The notes under the pieces are model-generated. The model was not told the origin of the DNA, searched no databases, and saw only the letters and a program-made list of their open reading frames with translations. A stretch of DNA of 8,870 bases, taken from the NCBI GenBank assembly GCA_937894935.1, contig CALAYC010000159.1:1-8870 (forward strand), written 5' to 3'. This DNA is from an uncultured Verrucomicrobiota bacterium. Lineage in GTDB: Bacteria; Verrucomicrobiota; Verrucomicrobiia; Limisphaerales; JADLHS01. A program made the translations under genes and the position numbers. This document shows, piece by piece, positions 7,701-8,870 of the stretch. How positions within the stretch are numbered: the stretch's first letter is position 1; each line of letters begins with the position of its first letter.

Positions 7701-8255
7701 GACATCGCCCGTGATTTGATACAGGTAACTCGCGGCAATCGCGGCCGGTCCTTGAATGCACGCGTTCTTGCTTTGCCGATCGGATTGTCGCCACCAGATG
7801 CCACCGCCGAAGTATTGCGTGTCCCAACCGCGCGCGAACATCGCGTCAAAGTTCAATTGCGCTACATTTCGATAAAGCGGATTTCCGGTAATCAGATGCG
7901 CACGTGAAAACGCGATGACCGCCCAGGCGATGTCATCGTTGTATTCGTTGTACAACCAGTTCGTGCCGTTCTGAGACAGGAATCCGTTACACGTGCTGGT
8001 GACGATGTTTCGTCGCGCAACGGACGGCGTGTTTTCATAAGCGTCCTCCGCCATTTCCAACAACTCGGCGTGCGTCCACCAACCGGAATACGCGCCGTTG
8101 GACATGAACGCCGTGTTGAACGCGTTGAAAATCGTGGCCGCATCGTTGGTGGTGAATCCGAAAACTCCGCTCGGTGCGGTGAGGATTGCGACGACCGCCC
8201 AGCATTTCAGACTGAAAGAACGCAGACGACAGGGGAGAGACAAACGCGAAATCAT
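4773..8255 (-). CDS. Secreted GH76-type alpha-1,6-mannanase-like protein with multiple binding modules
   Basis: The protein has 1160 residues, with a signal peptide at about 1-33. The GH76 (alpha/alpha)6-barrel catalytic domain (about 35-355) shows YNDDIAWAVIAF with the paired catalytic Asp (D107, D108), GGGIWWR (150-156), SKNACIQGPAAIAASYLYQITGD split over 162-184, and TYNQGTFIGSANFLY (226-240). GH76 enzymes hydrolyse alpha-1,6-mannan backbones, as in fungal walls or bacterial mannans. After it come a BACON-like Ig module (about 375-466, LNWSLGNTSAWLNVSSGSG), an unrecognised beta-rich module (470-678), an Ig domain (679-765, YQWQHNGSDIPDATNATF), a LamG-like concanavalin-fold module (about 775-998, YWRLDE and WYHLVGVCD), a He_PIG/cadherin-like module (1001-1093) and a C-terminal beta domain (1097-1160) ending FYRVSGQ. 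No sorting or anchoring motif is obvious. ATG 8255 directly precedes the signal peptide; the ribosome binding site is weak. The gene appears monocistronic, and substrate specificity beyond the family is inference. Confidence 0.88.
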   Translation of the reverse strand: MISRLSLPCRLRSFSLKCWAVVAILTAPSGVFGFTTNDAATIFNAFNTAFMSNGAYSGWWTHAELLEMAEDAYENTPSVARRNIVTSTCNGFLSQNGTNWLYNEYNDDIAWAVIAFSRAHLITGNPLYRNVAQLNFDAMFARGWDTQYFGGGIWWRQSDRQSKNACIQGPAAIAASYLYQITGDVGYLQKAQMIHGWNRSMLFNPSNGSVYDNINTNGTLDTVALTYNQGTFIGSANFLYRATGLPQYYQDAILAGKRAQNNMTTAGILPEWGSNSDLSGFNGIFARWMARFAKDQNLWASFGPWLTTNANAAWSIRNSSNLAWQKWRTQTPESGSEIGNWGCSASVVIMQVADPSPADALQITPTAGFTAVAQHAQLPEPTSINLVLTNTSVTPLNWSLGNTSAWLNVSSGSGTLAAFSTATVTVSLVPSATTNYAAGRYFANLVFTNLTSGATVQRIFTLALSQGAAPISVSGFNARLLVPNTATAGVPGATGFDIPNGYSFYQAGLAGSTRGLPPDGVFTSQWDKQTVFQFRPYGQTNALVLGYTYPSSATVTLTTPRAYQSLTVLACSAHGGGMGTMVLNFTDGAQSHSIPFNAQDWFGTTANVAIQAMGRVKLSPFSVEDNGATNPNLYQTTINLAALGLDREIASITFTKPAGAGAQQTTGIFAISGVLAYREPVITQQPSPTQLFRFAGSSNSWSVAANAALPLSYQWQHNGSDIPDATNATFQLDNLQTDHSGNYTVVLSNAFGVVTSSIASLTVLPAPTYPFGQTVLSANPLGYWRLDEPGGLVARDAVGTNNGRYSNVLLGQPGHRLVDTHTSARFGLLSANNSCVTNIHLDFAGTSNATFSIEVWVNGGSQSSDAGIVTKGFGSGGEQFNLDCGGPNRAFRFFVRERYGSARLATSSVVPNNQWYHLVGVCDQANGVVRLYVNGVQAAQGSITPNVGLLPSEATVSIGSRQAGFGTSYNNQFSGYLQEVAVYGYALSATQVLEHYQTATNRPPTFPADPFTLADAQAGQNYFGNLTPLIRDPNGDSVTFTKLSGPAWLNLTSGGILSGTPLSPEVGTNAFLIRATDSGGLASTAWLHLVVLPPPPLIVNATRQGEDLLLSWSGGIAPYQVQATTNLSQPVWENAGAPTTDNQMTIPLTEPAAFYRVSGQ

Positions 8256-8393
8256 TGATTCATTTGCTTGGTAAAACCGGGTAGCGAGCGCTCATTTTTC
8301 GAAAGGCCGACAACGCTAACAACCGTAAAGGTGTAACTTTTTTGGTATTATTGTAGCCAGCCGATGCCGAAGGGGAAGAACTGAAGCTGATTC
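8256..8393. other. 5' flank of the GH76 gene, no gene seen
   Basis: No convincing coding sequence is found here. Read toward the GH76 gene (minus strand), it contains TACAAT (8355-8350), a possible -10 box without a convincing -35, and an A-run followed by GTTACACCTTTACGG (8336-8322), which might be a regulator site but is not recognised. The leader to ATG 8255 would be about 90 nt. Short minus-strand ORFs reaching into this flank lack any protein-like sequence. Confidence 0.4.
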
Positions 8394-8463
8394 GTGGCCG
8401 CCGACGTGAGGAGGCGGAAAATGGCATTCGCCTGCACGTCCGCCTCGTTACTCCGGCGGCTAC
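8394..8463. repeat. Imperfect palindromic intergenic repeat
   Basis: GTGGCCGCCGACGTGAGGAG-GCGG (8394-8417) and the reverse complement of 8440-8463 (GTAGCCGCCGGAGTAACGAG-GCGG) match at 19 of 24 positions around a 22-nt spacer. The whole forms a 70-bp stem-loop-capable unit. Its GC-rich arms and intergenic place suit a REP/MITE-type dispersed element, of the sort frequent between genes in Verrucomicrobiota. Whether copies occur elsewhere cannot be seen here. No transposase is present. Confidence 0.6.
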
Positions 8464-8491
8464 GAAAGTTGAAGTCGTTCTCACGTTTTTC

Positions 8492-8512
8492 CGCTGTCAC
8501 TGTTCGACAGCG
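8492..8512. other. Perfect 7-bp hairpin, role unknown
   Basis: CGCTGTC (8492-8498) and GACAGCG (8506-8512) are perfect complements around a 7-nt loop. TTTTT precedes it on the plus strand, and no T-run follows it on either strand, so it does not read as an intrinsic terminator. It lies about 18 bp upstream of the candidate thiC -35 box and might be an operator, or nothing. Confidence 0.3.
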
Positions 8513-8529
8513 AAGGTGACTCTTGAGCG

Positions 8530-8558
8530 TTGACCGTTTTCGTCAATCGGCCTAGCCT
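8530..8558 (+). promoter_or_regulatory. Candidate sigma-70 promoter of thiC
   Basis: TTGACC (8530-8535) and TAGCCT (8553-8558) are separated by 17 bp. The -35 box matches the consensus at five of six positions, and the -10 box at three of six. Transcription would start around 8565, right where the TPP aptamer begins, which supports the assignment. An inverted TTGAC/GTCAA pair overlaps the -35 region. Confidence 0.45.
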
Positions 8559-8560
8559 GC

Positions 8561-8688
8561 GCCTCAGATGGGGAGCCAACCGTTCGAACTGCGTTGCGGT
8601 TCAACGACGGCTGAGAGTCCGGTGTCCTGCGTGGCGGGAATCGGAGACCCGAAAAACTGATCCAGGTAATGCTGGCGTAGGAAGGTCC
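8561..8688 (+). promoter_or_regulatory. TPP riboswitch (THI element) of thiC
   Basis: The conserved TPP aptamer blocks occur in order: ATGGGGAGCC (8568-8577), GGCTGAGAG (8599-8607) closing the P2 stem against AGCC, then CTGATCCAGG-TAATGCTGGCGTAGGAA (8657-8683). The last is the near-invariant P4/P5 pyrophosphate-binding half. Between the first two, CGTT (8581-8584) and AACG (8593-8596) form the base of P3. An enlarged arm, TCCGG to GACCC (8608-8650), sits in the P3a or J2/4 position, where length varies in this class. The element binds thiamine pyrophosphate in the nascent mRNA and represses expression; thiC is the commonest target. Outer boundaries are approximate. Confidence 0.93.
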
Positions 8689-8702
8689 TTGCGGACGTTT
8701 TT
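8681..8702 (+). terminator. Possible expression-platform terminator hairpin
   Basis: Directly after the aptamer, GTCC (8685-8688) and GGAC (8693-8696) close a TTGC loop and are followed by GTTTTT. The stem can extend past a G-G mismatch by AA/TT. It is short for an intrinsic terminator but well placed, because its 5' arm overlaps the 3' end of the aptamer. The alternative is control of translation, with GGTC at 8684-8687 pairing to GACC at 8703-8706. Confidence 0.35.
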
Positions 8703-8716
8703 GACCAACCTTGGCC

Positions 8717-8773
8717 ATGCTTTTCCTGAATCGCCCGAGTCGGCGGCTTGCAACCGTCAGCTCGCAACGATGA
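8717..8773 (+). CDS. Short upstream ORF overlapping the thiC start (uncertain)
   Basis: An ATG at 8717, just after the candidate riboswitch terminator, opens an 18-codon ORF (MLFLNRPSRR, then LATVSSQR). It ends in TGA overlapping the thiC ATG as ATGA (8770-8773). Such overlap is typical of translational coupling, and thiC has no Shine-Dalgarno of its own. The uORF also lacks a clear ribosome binding site, and the peptide resembles nothing known. Chance is a real alternative. Confidence 0.25.
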   Translation: MLFLNRPSRRLATVSSQR

Positions 8774-8870
8774 ACAAGTTTATGATCGCATCAAAAGATT
8801 CCTTCGAACCGCACAGTAGCGAACAACTGCCCGCCAGCCGCAAAATTTACGTAGAAGGTTCTCAACCCGG
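8770..8870 (+). CDS. thiC: Phosphomethylpyrimidine synthase ThiC, N-terminal start (cut by window edge)
   Basis: ThiC is a radical-SAM enzyme that converts aminoimidazole ribotide to the hydroxymethylpyrimidine phosphate moiety of thiamine. Only 33 codons are in the window. The visible LPASRKIYVEGSQPG (residues 20-34) is the conserved N-terminal block that precedes IRVPMREI in ThiC proteins. ATG 8770 is chosen because it gives a short N-terminus like that of other ThiC proteins. A second in-frame ATG at 8782 (residue 5) is also possible. No Shine-Dalgarno is visible. The TPP riboswitch upstream independently supports the assignment and implies thiamine feedback. The radical-SAM cysteine motif lies beyond the right edge. 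Confidence 0.9.
   Translation, partial: MNKFMIASKDSFEPHSSEQLPASRKIYVEGSQP

Noticed and set aside
8394..8463. CRISPR array or IS element
   Set aside because: Only one inverted pair is present, with no direct repeats, no spacers and no transposase.
8260..8484. 74-codon minus-strand ORF upstream of the GH76 gene
   Set aside because: Much of it is the palindromic repeat; the Ser/Arg-rich translation has no protein-like features.
8497..8767. Minus-strand ORFs of 67-73 codons near thiC
   Set aside because: They run antisense through the TPP riboswitch, whose conserved RNA blocks explain the sequence.

Overview
The window looks like chromosomal DNA of a Verrucomicrobiota bacterium, probably near the Pedosphaera/Limisphaerales group. 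The grounds are a very long secreted protein built of Ig-like, LamG-like and He_PIG-like modules in the style of that phylum, a DUF1573-cytochrome c fusion, short GC-rich palindromic intergenic repeats, and gene starts mostly without a clear Shine-Dalgarno. The phylum is inferred from style, with no marker gene behind it. Base composition is moderately GC-rich by eye.

Layout. Five genes lie on the minus strand; in transcription order (right to left) they are a secreted GH76-type glycoside hydrolase (8255-4773), leuA (4438-2765), a secreted endonuclease/exonuclease/phosphatase-family protein (2744-1881), a secreted DUF1573-cytochrome c fusion (1812-811), and the 5' part of recG (755-1, running off the left edge). 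From leuA on, the gaps are only 20, 68 and 55 bp, so leuA to recG may be one transcript although the functions differ. On the plus strand at the right edge is the 5' end of thiC (8770 on), preceded by a clear TPP riboswitch and a candidate promoter. The region 8256-8560 between the divergent GH76 and thiC genes holds a palindromic repeat and a small hairpin but no gene.

The most notable element lies between the GH76 gene and leuA. A 26-codon ORF (4734-4654) contains seven leucine codons, including three in a row. It is followed by a 14-bp intrinsic terminator hairpin with a U-tract. A segment at the end of the ORF can pair with the 5' strand of the terminator stem (antiterminator), and a segment inside the ORF can pair with that one. 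This is the full four-segment logic of ribosome-mediated transcription attenuation, placed in front of the leucine biosynthesis gene it would control. A degenerate inverted repeat then separates the attenuator from the leuA start.

Two biosynthetic genes, leuA and thiC, thus both carry cis-acting RNA control in this window, one sensing charged tRNA-Leu through translation and the other sensing thiamine pyrophosphate directly.
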